Positions 8,353 to 17,899 of a stretch of 39,808 bases of DNA are shown here, in pieces (positions within the stretch are counted from its first letter, which is position 1; each line of letters starts with the position of its first letter). The stretch lies in NCBI GenBank assembly GCA_964540815.1, contig CAZIOH010000059.1, positions 1-39,808 of the forward strand, read 5' to 3'. The position numbers and the translations under genes were made by a program. The notes under the pieces are model-generated. The model did no database searches and had not been told where the DNA came from. It saw only the letters and a list, made by a program, of their open reading frames with translations. Source of the stretch: CAZIOH01 sp964540815 (GTDB taxonomy: Bacteria > Myxococcota_A > Polyangia > Fen-1088).

Positions 8353-10253
8353 GCCGCGATCGGGCGCACCGCACGCCGCCGCCGGATGGTGAGGGCAAGG
8401 AGCGCGCCGAGCGCCGTGGCGAGCTGGCCCTCGGTCCCCGAGGCGCCGGCACCGTGGCCGGCAACGGTGCGATCGAGCGCGCAGGTGCATCCCCCGCCAC
8501 CGACGCCCTCCCCGGGGGGACGCACCCCCGGGGAGGAGGGCGGCCCGCCTGCAGGCGGGCTCGCGCCGGCGCTGCCGACCGGGGCACCGCCGGCCCCGCC
8601 AGACACCGGCGCGCCGCCGCTGGCGGCCGGTCCAGTTCCCCCCGTGGCCAGTGGTCCGAAGCCGCCGGAGCCGCCAGCTCCGCCGGAAGCGGAGCCACCC
8701 GAACCGCCCGTGGCCGTCGCGCCGCCCGTCATGCCCATCATGCCCGCGCCGCCCGTCATGCCAGTCATGCCCGCCGCGCCACCGCTGCCTGGGCCTCCCC
8801 CCGTGCCGGGTGCGGGGCTCGACACGCAGGCGCCCTGCTCGAAGGCTCCGAGGTCGGGCGCGGCACCAAGGAACGCAATCCCCACGTCCACTCCCTTGTC
8901 GATGAGCTGGCTCGTCGGAGACAGCCGCATGAAGGGGACGCACGGGAGGCTGCCATCCGCCTGCCGCGGGCCGTCCATTCCGGTGACGGAGGTGCTGAGA
9001 AAATCCCCGTCGCCGACGGTGAGGGCGGGCGACAGGTCCCACGAGTCGTTGGAGGCATCCACCATCGGCCCGGTCGCGTTCCCGAGCAACGTCCCTCCGT
9101 AGGCGAGGTTGTTGCGCAGGATCCCGAGGTTCTGCACGGTCCCGTCCGGCAGCATGCCGAGCAGGTCGAAGTCGGGGTGATTGGCATAGGCGGTGTTGTT
9201 GTAGAAGTGGTCCGCCACCGGCTCGTGGTTGGCGTAGAAGCCCGCGGCCTTGTTCAGGAAGGAGAGGCAATTCCGGATGACGTGGCTCGGTGGGCTGGCG
9301 GGGACCTTGGTCTCGGGCACGCCGAAGCCGCCGCCCTTGAACCCGTTTCCATTGCCGGCTGGCGCGGGGGTCATGGTCCCGGGGAGGTAGCCGTTGTACC
9401 AGGACCAGGACTTCTCGACCGTGACGACCTCGGCGGCCTGGATGAAATCCCAGCCATCGTCGCTGTTCCACCAGGCGCGGCATCCGCGAAACACGTTGCC
9501 CGTGCCCCCCTGCGCGATGTGGCAGCCGAACCCGTCGGCGCTCTGTCCGGCGCCGTTCGACGTCAGCGGGTCGTAGTTCTCGTGCGAGTCGCAGTCGAGG
9601 ACCAGGTTGCCACCCCCGTCCTGGATGAACAGCCCCGGGCCCATGTTGTGGTGCAGATCGAGCCGTTCGAAGACGTCGTTGCTGCCCGAGATCCACATAC
9701 CCCAGGACTCGTGGTTGAGGGTGTTGTTCTGGGGAGCTCCGGTGACCTCCAGCCCCTCGAGGTGAAGCCAGCTCCCCGACACGAGGAAGCCCTTCACGCG
9801 GCACGAATCCTTGATGCCCGAAAAGTCGAACACCGGCTTCTCGCCCGGGTAGGCCAGGTATTCGATCGGGCTTCCGGGCGCGCCGCTCTTCGAGAGCTCG
9901 ATGGCGCTGATGACGGCGGTCGGGCTGGCGCAGGCGGACGTTCCGGCCGTGTAGGCGTACCGTCCACCACGGAGGTAGACGGTGTCTCCGGGCGCGGCGA
10001 CGGACTGGGCGTGGGCGATGGTGGCGAAGGGGGCGCCGATCGCGCCGGGGCCGGCGTCGTTGCCGCTCGGTGAGACATAGTAGGTGGCACGTGTCGCGGG
10101 GGCCGCCAGGGCCACCGCGGCATGACCCAATGGCGTGGCGAGGACCGCTGCGGCGAGGACCGAAGACGCGAAGTCACGCGAGCCGAGGAGCGCGAACGTG
10201 GGGCGGTGCACGACAGCCACAAGGATACGGGAGCATCCCACCGGCTGAACCAA
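8313..10253 (-). CDS. PL9-family pectate lyase with MYXO-CTERM-like tail
   Basis: A secreted right-handed beta-helix enzyme of about 646 residues. The signal peptide ends around residue 50-55. YYVSPSGNDAGPG (58-70) and APGDTVYLRGG (87-97) open the helix as in PL9 and related lyases. The PL9 Ca and catalytic residues are present: Asp240, Asp265-Asp266 and Asp269 in WWNSDDGWDF, and the general base Lys306 in GNGFKGGG. It should cleave polygalacturonate by beta-elimination. After about residue 455 comes a Gly/Met/Thr/Ala-rich linker, then CTC, a hydrophobic stretch (LATALGALLALT) and IRRRR. This resembles the MYXO-CTERM sorting signal of Myxococcota, implying surface anchoring. The furthest start is TTG10253; an in-frame GTG at 10241 is an alternative. 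Its 3' end overlaps Anbu by 40 bases. dmeF lies 39 bases upstream on the same strand. Confidence 0.87.
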   Translation of the reverse strand: MVQPVGCSRILVAVVHRPTFALLGSRDFASSVLAAAVLATPLGHAAVALAAPATRATYYVSPSGNDAGPGAIGAPFATIAHAQSVAAPGDTVYLRGGRYAYTAGTSACASPTAVISAIELSKSGAPGSPIEYLAYPGEKPVFDFSGIKDSCRVKGFLVSGSWLHLEGLEVTGAPQNNTLNHESWGMWISGSNDVFERLDLHHNMGPGLFIQDGGGNLVLDCDSHENYDPLTSNGAGQSADGFGCHIAQGGTGNVFRGCRAWWNSDDGWDFIQAAEVVTVEKSWSWYNGYLPGTMTPAPAGNGNGFKGGGFGVPETKVPASPPSHVIRNCLSFLNKAAGFYANHEPVADHFYNNTAYANHPDFDLLGMLPDGTVQNLGILRNNLAYGGTLLGNATGPMVDASNDSWDLSPALTVGDGDFLSTSVTGMDGPRQADGSLPCVPFMRLSPTSQLIDKGVDVGIAFLGAAPDLGAFEQGACVSSPAPGTGGGPGSGGAAGMTGMTGGAGMMGMTGGATATGGSGGSASGGAGGSGGFGPLATGGTGPAASGGAPVSGGAGGAPVGSAGASPPAGGPPSSPGVRPPGEGVGGGGCTCALDRTVAGHGAGASGTEGQLATALGALLALTIRRRRAVRPIAAQSVEGRCLVISS

Positions 10254-10292
10254 CGGCCACGGCGCGCGGTGGCGCGCGGCGGCTTGGCCGAA

Positions 10293-11453
10293 TCAAGCGC
10301 CGGACGCGCGTGCCGTCGGAGGCGGGCGGCGATGGATCTCCACCGTCACGTGCGAGATGCCGTGGAAGCCTTCGAGCCGCGACCGATACGTCGCCACCTC
10401 CTGCGGCTCCGCGGTGACCAGGGAGACGATGCACCCGCGCCGCCCGGGCGCGAGATCCCACAGGTGCAGGTCCGCGACCTGGACGCCGCCGACCTCGAGC
10501 CGCTCGCGCACCTCCCGCGCCAGGTCAGGGGACGGCAGCATGTCGAGCAGCTGGTGCGCGGCCCCCCGACAAAGACCCACGCTCCAGTTCAGGATCACCG
10601 CGCCGCCCACGATGCCCATCAGCGGATCGAGGAAGGTCCACCCGGCATACTTTCCCCCGATGAGCGCGGCGATCGCGAGGACGCTGGTGAAGGCGTCCGC
10701 CACGACATGAAGGTAGGCGGCCCGCAGGTTGTGGTCTTGATGGTGCGCAGGAGGTCCAGCCACCGCAGGCGCGTCGTGGTCGTGCGCATGGTGTGAAGGT
10801 CGGTGCGGCTCGACGTGGTCCCGGTCGCCGTGGTCGTGGTCATGCGTGTGGTCAGCATCGTGGTCGTGGTCGTGGTCGTGGNNNNNNNNNNNNNNNNNNN
10901 NNNNNNNNNNNNNNNNNNNNNNNNNNNNNNNNNNNNNNNNNNNNNNNNNNNNNNNNNNNNNNNNNNNNNNNNNNNNNNNNNCGTGGTCGTGGGAATGGGC
11001 GCCACCCGCATCGAGCAACTTGGCGCTTCCCAGGTTCACGAGCAGGCCGATGACGGCGACCGGCAACGCCTCGGCGAAGTGAATTGCCGACGGGTGAAGC
11101 AGCCGCCGCGCCGATTCGGCGAACATCAGGATCGCGACCATTCCGAGGATCACCGCGCTCGTGTAGCCCGCGAGCGCATACACCTTGCCCGTGCCAAAAG
11201 AGAACACCTCCGCCCGCGCCCGGGTGCGCGCGTACCAGTACGCGAGCGCCGACATTCCGAGGGCGCCCGCGTGGGTGGCCATGTGCCATCCATCCGCGGT
11301 CAGCGCCATCGAGTTGGTCAGCGTGCCGACCACCAGCTCGACCCCCATCATGGCCGCGGTGAGCACCACCACCCACCGGGTTCGTCGCTCGTGGTGGTCG
11401 ACCGTGACGTGATCGTGGCTGTGCCGGAAGGCCTCGATCGAGTCTGCTTGCAT
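10293..11453 (-). CDS. dmeF: CDF-family cation efflux protein, DmeF-like (contains an assembly gap)
   Basis: A cation diffusion facilitator exporting divalent metal (Co/Ni, possibly Zn) by proton antiport. The N-terminus IEAFRHSHDH...HHERRTRWVV matches DmeF. Metal-site helices are visible in LTADGWHMATHAG and, after the His-rich loop, in YLHVVADAFTSVLAI. The cytoplasmic loop between membrane helices IV and V is a long His/Asp repeat encoded by CGTGGT units on the plus strand. A 100-N gap (10882-10981) lies inside it, so true loop length and reading frame there are unknown, although the frame happens to stay open. The C-terminal domain (about 310-380) is the usual ferredoxin-like CDF dimerisation domain. 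ATG11453 is chosen by family alignment; ATG11465 is possible. Confidence 0.9.
   Translation of the reverse strand: MQADSIEAFRHSHDHVTVDHHERRTRWVVVLTAAMMGVELVVGTLTNSMALTADGWHMATHAGALGMSALAYWYARTRARAEVFSFGTGKVYALAGYTSAVILGMVAILMFAESARRLLHPSAIHFAEALPVAVIGLLVNLGSAKLLDAGGAHSHDHXXXXXXXXXXXXXXXXXXXXXXXXXXXXXXXXXXHDHDHDHDADHTHDHDHGDRDHVEPHRPSHHAHDHDAPAVAGPPAHHQDHNLRAAYLHVVADAFTSVLAIAALIGGKYAGWTFLDPLMGIVGGAVILNWSVGLCRGAAHQLLDMLPSPDLAREVRERLEVGGVQVADLHLWDLAPGRRGCIVSLVTAEPQEVATYRSRLEGFHGISHVTVEIHRRPPPTARASGA
10882..10981. other. Assembly gap (100 N) inside the dmeF His-rich repeat
   Basis: Exactly 100 N flanked on both sides by CGTGGT-type repeats. It is a scaffold gap of conventional length where the repeat could not be assembled, not a biological feature. 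Confidence 0.97.
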
Positions 11454-11482
11454 GGCGAGGAGCATACGCCCGTAAACGTGCC

Positions 11483-11511
11483 TTGCGATTGCAGGTCCCG
11501 TGGAGTAAAAA
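11483..11511 (+). promoter_or_regulatory. Candidate sigma-70-type promoter of the zinc-ribbon/groEL block
   Basis: TTGCGA (11483-11488) and TAAAAA (11506-11511) are separated by 17 bases, giving a predicted start near 11517-11519, about 75 bases before ATG11594. It lies in the 140-base divergent region with dmeF. The match is approximate, and myxobacterial promoters are poorly predictable by eye. Confidence 0.4.
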
Positions 11512-11517
11512 CTACGC

Positions 11518-11546
11518 GCTGAATCCCATAGCGGAGTGGATTCAGC
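11518..11546. promoter_or_regulatory. Operator-like 9-bp inverted repeat at the predicted start of the groEL block
   Basis: GCTGAATCC (11518-11526) and GGATTCAGC (11538-11546) are perfect inverted copies with an 11-base spacer. The layout recalls CIRCE, the HrcA operator (9-bp arms, 9-base spacer), which also sits at heat-shock start sites, but the arm sequence is different. It could be a repressor operator or an mRNA 5' hairpin. dmeF is divergent and might share it. Confidence 0.5.
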
Positions 11547-11593
11547 CCACTGGCCAGATTGACGCCCTGGTGACCCCGCCCACGGAGGACACC

Positions 11594-11959
11594 ATGGAAA
11601 GCATCGCACAATCGAGCCCCGACACGACCACGAAGCGACCGCATGCGCTGGGGGACACGGAGGCGGGCCGCCGTCACCTGCAAGCGGCGCGGGTCACCCT
11701 CCGCGAGCTCGGTTCGCTGGCCAGCGTCGCGGGCGGCAGCCTGTCCGGCGCGACGGTCACCGCCGAGGTGACACGCATCCTGACCGAGCTCGAGGGCGTC
11801 GACAGCGAGGCCCCGGCGGTCCGCCGGGTGCCGTGCGACTTCTGTGGACGCCTGATCATGCCGGCGGCGACCCTGTGCGGGTTCTGCTGGCACGCGCGCG
11901 CGGCAGGCAGCCCGCGCCAAGACCACGCGGCCGGTGCCGCCACCGTTTCTCATACCTGA
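11594..11959 (+). CDS. Small zinc-ribbon protein of unknown function
   Basis: 121 residues, not matched to a named family. The N-terminal half (about 20-70) is a predicted helical region. The C-terminal part carries CDFCGRLIMPAATLCGFCW with Cys81, Cys84, Cys95 and Cys98, a compact treble-clef or zinc-ribbon metal site. The tail is Ala/His/Gly-rich. ATG11594 is supported by GGAGG 6 bases upstream; a longer reading from 11483 would run through the promoter-like region and inverted repeat and is rejected. The gene stops 34 bases before the GroEL start, so the two are probably cotranscribed. A role in stress regulation or as a chaperonin partner is inference from position only. Confidence 0.7.
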   Translation: MESIAQSSPDTTTKRPHALGDTEAGRRHLQAARVTLRELGSLASVAGGSLSGATVTAEVTRILTELEGVDSEAPAVRRVPCDFCGRLIMPAATLCGFCWHARAAGSPRQDHAAGAATVSHT

Positions 11960-11993
11960 TCTCAGCCGTACGCCAGAAGAAGGGACCCCGACC

Positions 11994-13619
<1,626 letters not shown>

Positions 13620-13662
13620 GCTCCGCCCCGCGCGCGCCGGCATCCTGCCCCGGTCGACGGAC

Positions 13663-14040
13663 ATGAACGGGAGCGCCTGCGAAATCACCTTCCTCGGGAT
13701 GGATCCCGTCGAGGCGATCCGGGTCGAGGTGCGCGCCTGGTTCGCGCGGCTCGGGGCCTTGATGGAGCCGGTCTCGGGCGGGCACGTGTTCATCGAGGCC
13801 GTCGAGGAACACCGCAAGGAGCGCCTCTACCGGGTGCGCATGGATCTCGCGACGCCACGCGGGCTGGTGACGGTGTGCCACGCCCAGGGCATGAACGCCT
13901 CTCACGAGGACGTGTACGTCGCGATCCGGAACGCCTTCCGCGCCGCCCGCCGCCAGCTCGAGAGCGAGCCCGCGGCGCGCGCCGACGATGGCGGGCCCGC
14001 TCCATCATCGCCGCTACCGAGCCCGGCGCTCCCCGGGTGA
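13663..14040 (+). CDS. HPF/RaiA-family ribosome-associated protein (likely)
   Basis: 125 residues. The order of strands and helices (EITFLGMDPVEAIRVEVRAWFARL, YRVRMDLATP-RGLVTVCHAQG, SHEDVYVAIRNAFRAARRQLE) follows the beta-alpha-beta-beta-beta-alpha fold of hibernation factors. The final helix, preceded by a strand and DVY-AI-AF, is the most recognisable part. Such proteins bind the 30S decoding region and silence ribosomes under stress. The last 25 residues are Pro/Ser/Ala-rich. The gene lies 43 bases downstream of groEL on the same strand, which fits a stress block. It is more divergent than housekeeping HPF, so the family call is moderate. Confidence 0.65.
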   Translation: MNGSACEITFLGMDPVEAIRVEVRAWFARLGALMEPVSGGHVFIEAVEEHRKERLYRVRMDLATPRGLVTVCHAQGMNASHEDVYVAIRNAFRAARRQLESEPAARADDGGPAPSSPLPSPALPG

Positions 14041-14062
14041 ACGCCCGCGCACGGGGTGCGCG

Positions 14063-15058
14063 TCAGGCCACGGCCACGGCGCTCCACAGCGGCTCGGCGG
14101 GGCGGTCGACCGTCAGCGCGGCCCGGTTCAGCGTCGCGGGCAGGGGTTCGACCGACGGACCTTGCGCGGGCAGGTGCACGCTCGGGACATTCGGCGGATT
14201 CGGGACACCCGGCGGCCTCGGGGGCAGCGAAAGATCGAGGGTCTCTCCCGCCTCGCTGATGGGGTCGGCCCACACCTGGAACTTATTGAGGGTCGCCCCG
14301 CCGTAGAGCGTGGCGAAGGCGGCGTCCGCCGCGTCGAGGCCGCAGGCGATGAAGACCCGCCCCTTGCGGCGCTCGGTGACGTGGGGGTCGAACACGTACC
14401 AGGCGCCCTCCAGCCAGACCTCGGCGTAGGCGTGAAAGTCCATCGGCGCGCCGTCGTCGGCGATCGCGATGTCGGGCAGGTACGCCACCGCATAGCGGGC
14501 CGGCATGCTGAACGCGCGGCAGAGCGCGATCACCAGGTGGGCGCGATCCCGGCACACCCCCTGCCGCCGCGCCAGGACGTCGGTCGCCGACCAGTCCGGC
14601 TGGCTGACCCCGCGGCGGTAGGTGACGTTGCGGTGGACCCAGTCGCAGATGCCCTGGGCGCGCTCCCAGCCTGCCGGGAGCCGGGCGAAGGTCTCCCAGG
14701 CAAACCCCAGGAGCTCGTCGGTCTCGGCGTACCGGCTCGGCAGGGTGTAGCGCAGCAGCCGCGACGGCAACTCCTGGGGCGGTACCTGGCGCGCGCCGGG
14801 ACGGGCCGCGTCGGCGTCGGCCGGCACCACCGCGACGGCCTCGTACCTGAGCACGCTGGCGCCCGCCGGCAAGGTGGATCGCTGGCAGCGGTTGCCGAAG
14901 AGATCCCCGTACTCCTCGAACAGCGGCGCGCCCTCGAGGGTGAGCGTCTCGGCGCTCAGGATCTGGCGCGCGTGCGGCGGCGGCTGCACGATGAACACCG
15001 CCGGGGTGGGTCCCGAGGCCAGGTACTCGAGCCGGCAGCCGATGCGTATTCGATACAT
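14063..15058 (-). CDS. Transglutaminase-like cysteine peptidase domain protein
   Basis: A 331-residue cytoplasmic protein. An N-terminal beta region (1-150, MYRIRIGCRLEYLASG...) is of the type found in bacterial transglutaminase-like proteins. The papain-like core follows: the Cys in RRQGVCRDRAHLVIALCRAF, His in PMDFHAYAEVWLEG and Asp in WYVFDPH form the triad. The C-terminal 70 residues are Pro-rich. Proteins with this architecture often accompany Anbu, alpha-E and ATP-grasp-like proteins; here Anbu lies 6 kb upstream on the other strand. Whether it is a protease or an amide-forming enzyme is not established for the family. ATG15058 begins the conserved domain; the longer reading to 15196 overlaps the divergent AmpG-like start. 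Its stop is 22 bases from the convergent HPF-like gene. Confidence 0.85.
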   Translation of the reverse strand: MYRIRIGCRLEYLASGPTPAVFIVQPPPHARQILSAETLTLEGAPLFEEYGDLFGNRCQRSTLPAGASVLRYEAVAVVPADADAARPGARQVPPQELPSRLLRYTLPSRYAETDELLGFAWETFARLPAGWERAQGICDWVHRNVTYRRGVSQPDWSATDVLARRQGVCRDRAHLVIALCRAFSMPARYAVAYLPDIAIADDGAPMDFHAYAEVWLEGAWYVFDPHVTERRKGRVFIACGLDAADAAFATLYGGATLNKFQVWADPISEAGETLDLSLPPRPPGVPNPPNVPSVHLPAQGPSVEPLPATLNRAALTVDRPAEPLWSAVAVA

Positions 15059-15194
15059 GATCGTCGGATCACGATAGGCCCGCCCGCACCGAGCGCAAGA
15101 AATTGGCCAGCGGGGCGGCCCCGCTCGACGGGTGAACCGCCTCCACGTCAAAAAGACTGGCGGTTCCGGGCGCGACGTCTGACGATGGACCTGC

Positions 15195-16475
15195 ATGGCG
15201 CGGAAGGCCGAGAGACCACCGGATGCCGACCGATCGAGGGCCCTCGGCTGGATATCGTCGACCTACTTCGGCGAGGGCCTGCCCTGGACCTTCATCCACC
15301 AGATGGGCACCGAGTTCCTGACCGCGATCGATGCCTCCAAGACCCAGATCGCCGCCACCTCGTGGTTCCACCTGGCGGTGACCTTCAAGTTCGCGTGGAG
15401 CCCGGTGGTCGATCTGTTCGGGCGCAAGCGGAGCTGGCTCCTGGCGCTGCAGGTGCTGCTCGGGCTCGGCATGCTGGCGATCGCCGCGGTGGCGGCAAAC
15501 GGCAACCTGACCTGGTTCTGGGTGCTCCTCTCCGCGCTCGCGGTGGTGCACGCCACCCACGACGTCGCGTGCGACGGCTTTTACCTCGAGGCCCTCGACG
15601 AGAAACGCCAGGCCCTGTTCTCGGGGGCGCGCACGGCGGCCTTCCGCGCCGCGATGTTCGTGGGCTCGTCGGGGCTGGTGTACCTGGCTGGACGGACCAG
15701 CTGGCTCCTCGGGTTCGGTGCCGCCGGGGCGCTCATGTGGCTGGTCGCCGCCGTCAACGCCCGGTTGATGCCGCGGCCACCACGACCGGTGCCACCACAG
15801 GGTGGTGGTGGTCGCGGGGAACGTGCAGGCGACGACGCGGGAGGCGCGGCGACGGCTCCGACGCGCGGAGCGGCCTTCTGGGCCGCCTATCGTTCCTTCT
15901 TCGGACAGCCCCAGGCGGCGCTGGTGCTGTCGTTCATGCTCTTCTACAAGCTCGGCGACATCATGATGTTCGCCATGTCGAAGCCGCTCCTGCGCGACAT
16001 CGGCATCGACACCAGCCACCGCGCCTACCTGAACGGCGTCGGTACGGGCGCCTTCATCGTGGGCTCGGTGCTCGGCGGCGCGGCCATCGCCCGGCGCGGC
16101 CTCGTGCGCTGCCTCATCCCGATGACCTTCCTGCAGAACCTGGCGATTCCGCTCTACATCGTCATGGCCGTCACGAGACCGAGGTTCTACGCGGTGGTCC
16201 CCTTCATCGTCGCCGAGCAATTTGCCGCTGGCATCGGCGCCGCGGCGCACGTGGTGTTTCTGATGCAACGCTGCCGCGCGGCCTTCTCGGCCTCGCACTA
16301 TGCCTTCGCCACCGCCATCGTCTCGGTGGCCAGCACCTTCTCGGGCGCGATCTCCGGCCCACTCAACGAGCGGCTCGGACACCCCCTCTTCTTCACGGTG
16401 GCCTTCATCGCCAGCTGGCCGAGCCTGGTGCTGGTGCTGCTGGTCCCGAAGACCTCGATCGAGAAGGCCCCGTGA
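15195..16475 (+). CDS. AmpG-like major facilitator superfamily transporter
   Basis: A 426-residue inner-membrane protein with about 12 hydrophobic helices and a central charged loop (about 195-225, Pro/Arg/Gly-rich). The N-terminal signature YFGEGLPWTFIHQM with WFHLAVTFKFAWSPVVDLFG resembles the PAT/AmpG subfamily, where AmpG imports anhydro-muropeptides for peptidoglycan recycling. The helix-IV region ATHDVACDGFYLEAL is also AmpG-like, where the Asp residues are important. The substrate is not certain, since this group also includes acetyl-CoA and siderophore transporters. It starts divergently 136 bases from the transglutaminase. The SD before ATG15195 is weak. Confidence 0.75.
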   Translation: MARKAERPPDADRSRALGWISSTYFGEGLPWTFIHQMGTEFLTAIDASKTQIAATSWFHLAVTFKFAWSPVVDLFGRKRSWLLALQVLLGLGMLAIAAVAANGNLTWFWVLLSALAVVHATHDVACDGFYLEALDEKRQALFSGARTAAFRAAMFVGSSGLVYLAGRTSWLLGFGAAGALMWLVAAVNARLMPRPPRPVPPQGGGGRGERAGDDAGGAATAPTRGAAFWAAYRSFFGQPQAALVLSFMLFYKLGDIMMFAMSKPLLRDIGIDTSHRAYLNGVGTGAFIVGSVLGGAAIARRGLVRCLIPMTFLQNLAIPLYIVMAVTRPRFYAVVPFIVAEQFAAGIGAAAHVVFLMQRCRAAFSASHYAFATAIVSVASTFSGAISGPLNERLGHPLFFTVAFIASWPSLVLVLLVPKTSIEKAP

Positions 16476-16541
16476 GCCGGCCACGCCACCGCCGCTGTGC
16501 CCGGGTTCAATCGGGCGCAGCCACCTGGCGTCCACGTTGCG

Positions 16542-16612
16542 AGGTGCCGCCTGGATTTGAACCAGGGGTGAGGGTTTTGCAGACCCTTGCCTTACCACTT
16601 GGCCACGGCACC
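16542..16612 (-). tRNA. tRNA-Cys (GCA)
   Basis: Read on the minus strand: acceptor GGTGCCG pairs with CGGCACC, anticodon loop TCTGCAAA carries GCA, T arm is CCTGG-TTCAAAT-CCAGG, and the discriminator is T (U73), the main identity element for Cys-tRNA synthetase. The 71-nt length is normal. CCA is not encoded. A hairpin-forming inverted repeat lies 6 bases upstream (16619-16652). Confidence 0.93.
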
Positions 16613-16618
16613 CAAACT

Positions 16619-16652
16619 TCTGCTTTTTCGACTCTCGATGTTCGAAAGCAGA
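16619..16652. repeat. Inverted repeat in the tRNA-Cys leader
   Basis: TCTGCTTT-TT-CGA (16619-16631) faces TCGAAAGCAGA (16642-16652), an 11-bp stem with a 2-base bulge and a 10-base loop. On the tRNA strand it lies just before the mature 5' end. On the plus strand it is followed by TTTC and could stop readthrough from the AmpG-like gene. Confidence 0.4.
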
Positions 16653-16711
16653 TTTCTATCAGAGGCGAGGCCGGTGCGGAGGCCGAAAAATCGTGTTAGC
16701 TCTCGGGGACC

Positions 16712-17899
16712 GTGCCCGTCCGTTGCTCCTTCGAAACCGACCTTCCGCGCCTCGAAGGACGGGCCGGGGCCTGGCAAGCGCTGGCCGAGCAGGCGCTCGA
16801 ACCGAATCCGTTCTTCGAGCCCTGGTTCCTGCTGCCTGCCCTGCGCCACCTGCCGGAGGTGGGGCTCGGGGTGGGTGCGGGCGTCCTCTTCCTCGAGGAG
16901 GAGGACGATGGCACCCTGATCGGGGTGGTGCCGCTGCGGCTCGAACCCCTGCGGCTCGGCAAGGTGGGGCTCGGCAAGGTGCGCCTCGAAGAGTTGCGGC
17001 TCCCTCTCCACCGCGCCCGGCTCCTCACCCACGACTACAGCTTCTGTCACATCCCGCTCGTCTCCCCGGATCCAGCCACCGCGACCCGAGCGCTGGTCGC
17101 CCTCCTCGACTGGTGTCGCTCGCGACGCGCCCCCATCCTCGAGCTCGACGACCTGTACGCCGAGGGGCCCGTGCGCGCGCTCCTGCTCGAGGAGATGGGG
17201 CGGCGCGGGCTCCCGAGCTTCGTCCGCGCGACCCACGAGCGCGCGATCTTCTTCCCGCGCGCCGACGGCGACGCCGACGCCTATCTGGCGGCGGCCATGG
17301 CCCCGAAGCGCCGACGCGATGTCGATCGACGCGAGCGCCAGCTGCAGGCCGCCGGGCGGGTGGAATGTCCCGAGGCAGGCCCCGCCGGACAGCACCCCGG
17401 CGACGTGGCCCCCTTCGTTCGTAGCTTCCTGGCGCTGGAGGCCGCCGGCTGGAAGGGGGAGGCGAGGACCGCCTTCGACAGCACCCCGGCGACCCGCGCG
17501 TTCTTCGTGGAGTCGGTCACCCGCGGCCACGAGCGCGGGCGGATCTGGTTCCAGACCGTGGAGCTCGACGGGGTCACCATCGCCAGCCTGCTCAGCTTCG
17601 TGGCCCGCGAGACCTCGTACTCGTGGAAGATCTGTTACGACGAGCGGATGGCCAAGTATTCCCCGGGCGTGTACGTGGAGGTGGTGAACCTGAGGCGGTT
17701 GCACCAGCGCCCCGGGATCGCCTGGATGGACTCGGGAGCCCGCCCCGATCACCCCATGGTCAATCGCCTGTGGCCGGATCGCCGGCGCATCGAGACCCGC
17801 TGGGTGGCGACGGGCGGCGTCCTGCCCTCGGCGCTGGTGCGCGCGCTGCCGATGGCGACGCGCCTCAAGGCCCGCCTCGACCGCGCTCGTCAGAAGTGA
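16712..17899 (+). CDS. GNAT-fold (BioF2/CelD-like) acyltransferase
   Basis: A 395-residue soluble protein of the double-GNAT group often found with exopolysaccharide and capsule genes. Visible blocks are NPFFEPWFLLPAL near the N-terminus, the mid-protein segment APKRRRDVDRRERQL, and FLALEAAGWKGEARTAFDS followed by ARAFFVESV-like sequence. The second GNAT half is DGVTIASLLSFVARETSYSWKICYDE, ending in a conserved acidic WMDSGARPDHPMVNRLW. These proteins are thought to transfer acyl or aminoacyl groups to envelope or polysaccharide acceptors. GTG16712 follows GGGGA. The last 10 bases overlap the convergent MBOAT gene, placing it at the edge of the acylation module. Confidence 0.78.
   Translation: MPVRCSFETDLPRLEGRAGAWQALAEQALEPNPFFEPWFLLPALRHLPEVGLGVGAGVLFLEEEDDGTLIGVVPLRLEPLRLGKVGLGKVRLEELRLPLHRARLLTHDYSFCHIPLVSPDPATATRALVALLDWCRSRRAPILELDDLYAEGPVRALLLEEMGRRGLPSFVRATHERAIFFPRADGDADAYLAAAMAPKRRRDVDRRERQLQAAGRVECPEAGPAGQHPGDVAPFVRSFLALEAAGWKGEARTAFDSTPATRAFFVESVTRGHERGRIWFQTVELDGVTIASLLSFVARETSYSWKICYDERMAKYSPGVYVEVVNLRRLHQRPGIAWMDSGARPDHPMVNRLWPDRRRIETRWVATGGVLPSALVRALPMATRLKARLDRARQK

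Noticed and set aside
15776..15818. CCACCAC/GTGGTGG hairpin inside the AmpG-like gene
   Set aside because: Explained by the Pro/Arg/Gly-rich central loop codons; no sign of a separate function.
16495..16520. T-arm-like sequence GGGTTCAAT between the AmpG-like gene and tRNA-Cys on the plus strand
   Set aside because: The loop has 8 bases and there are no acceptor, D or anticodon stems around it; at best a weak hairpin.
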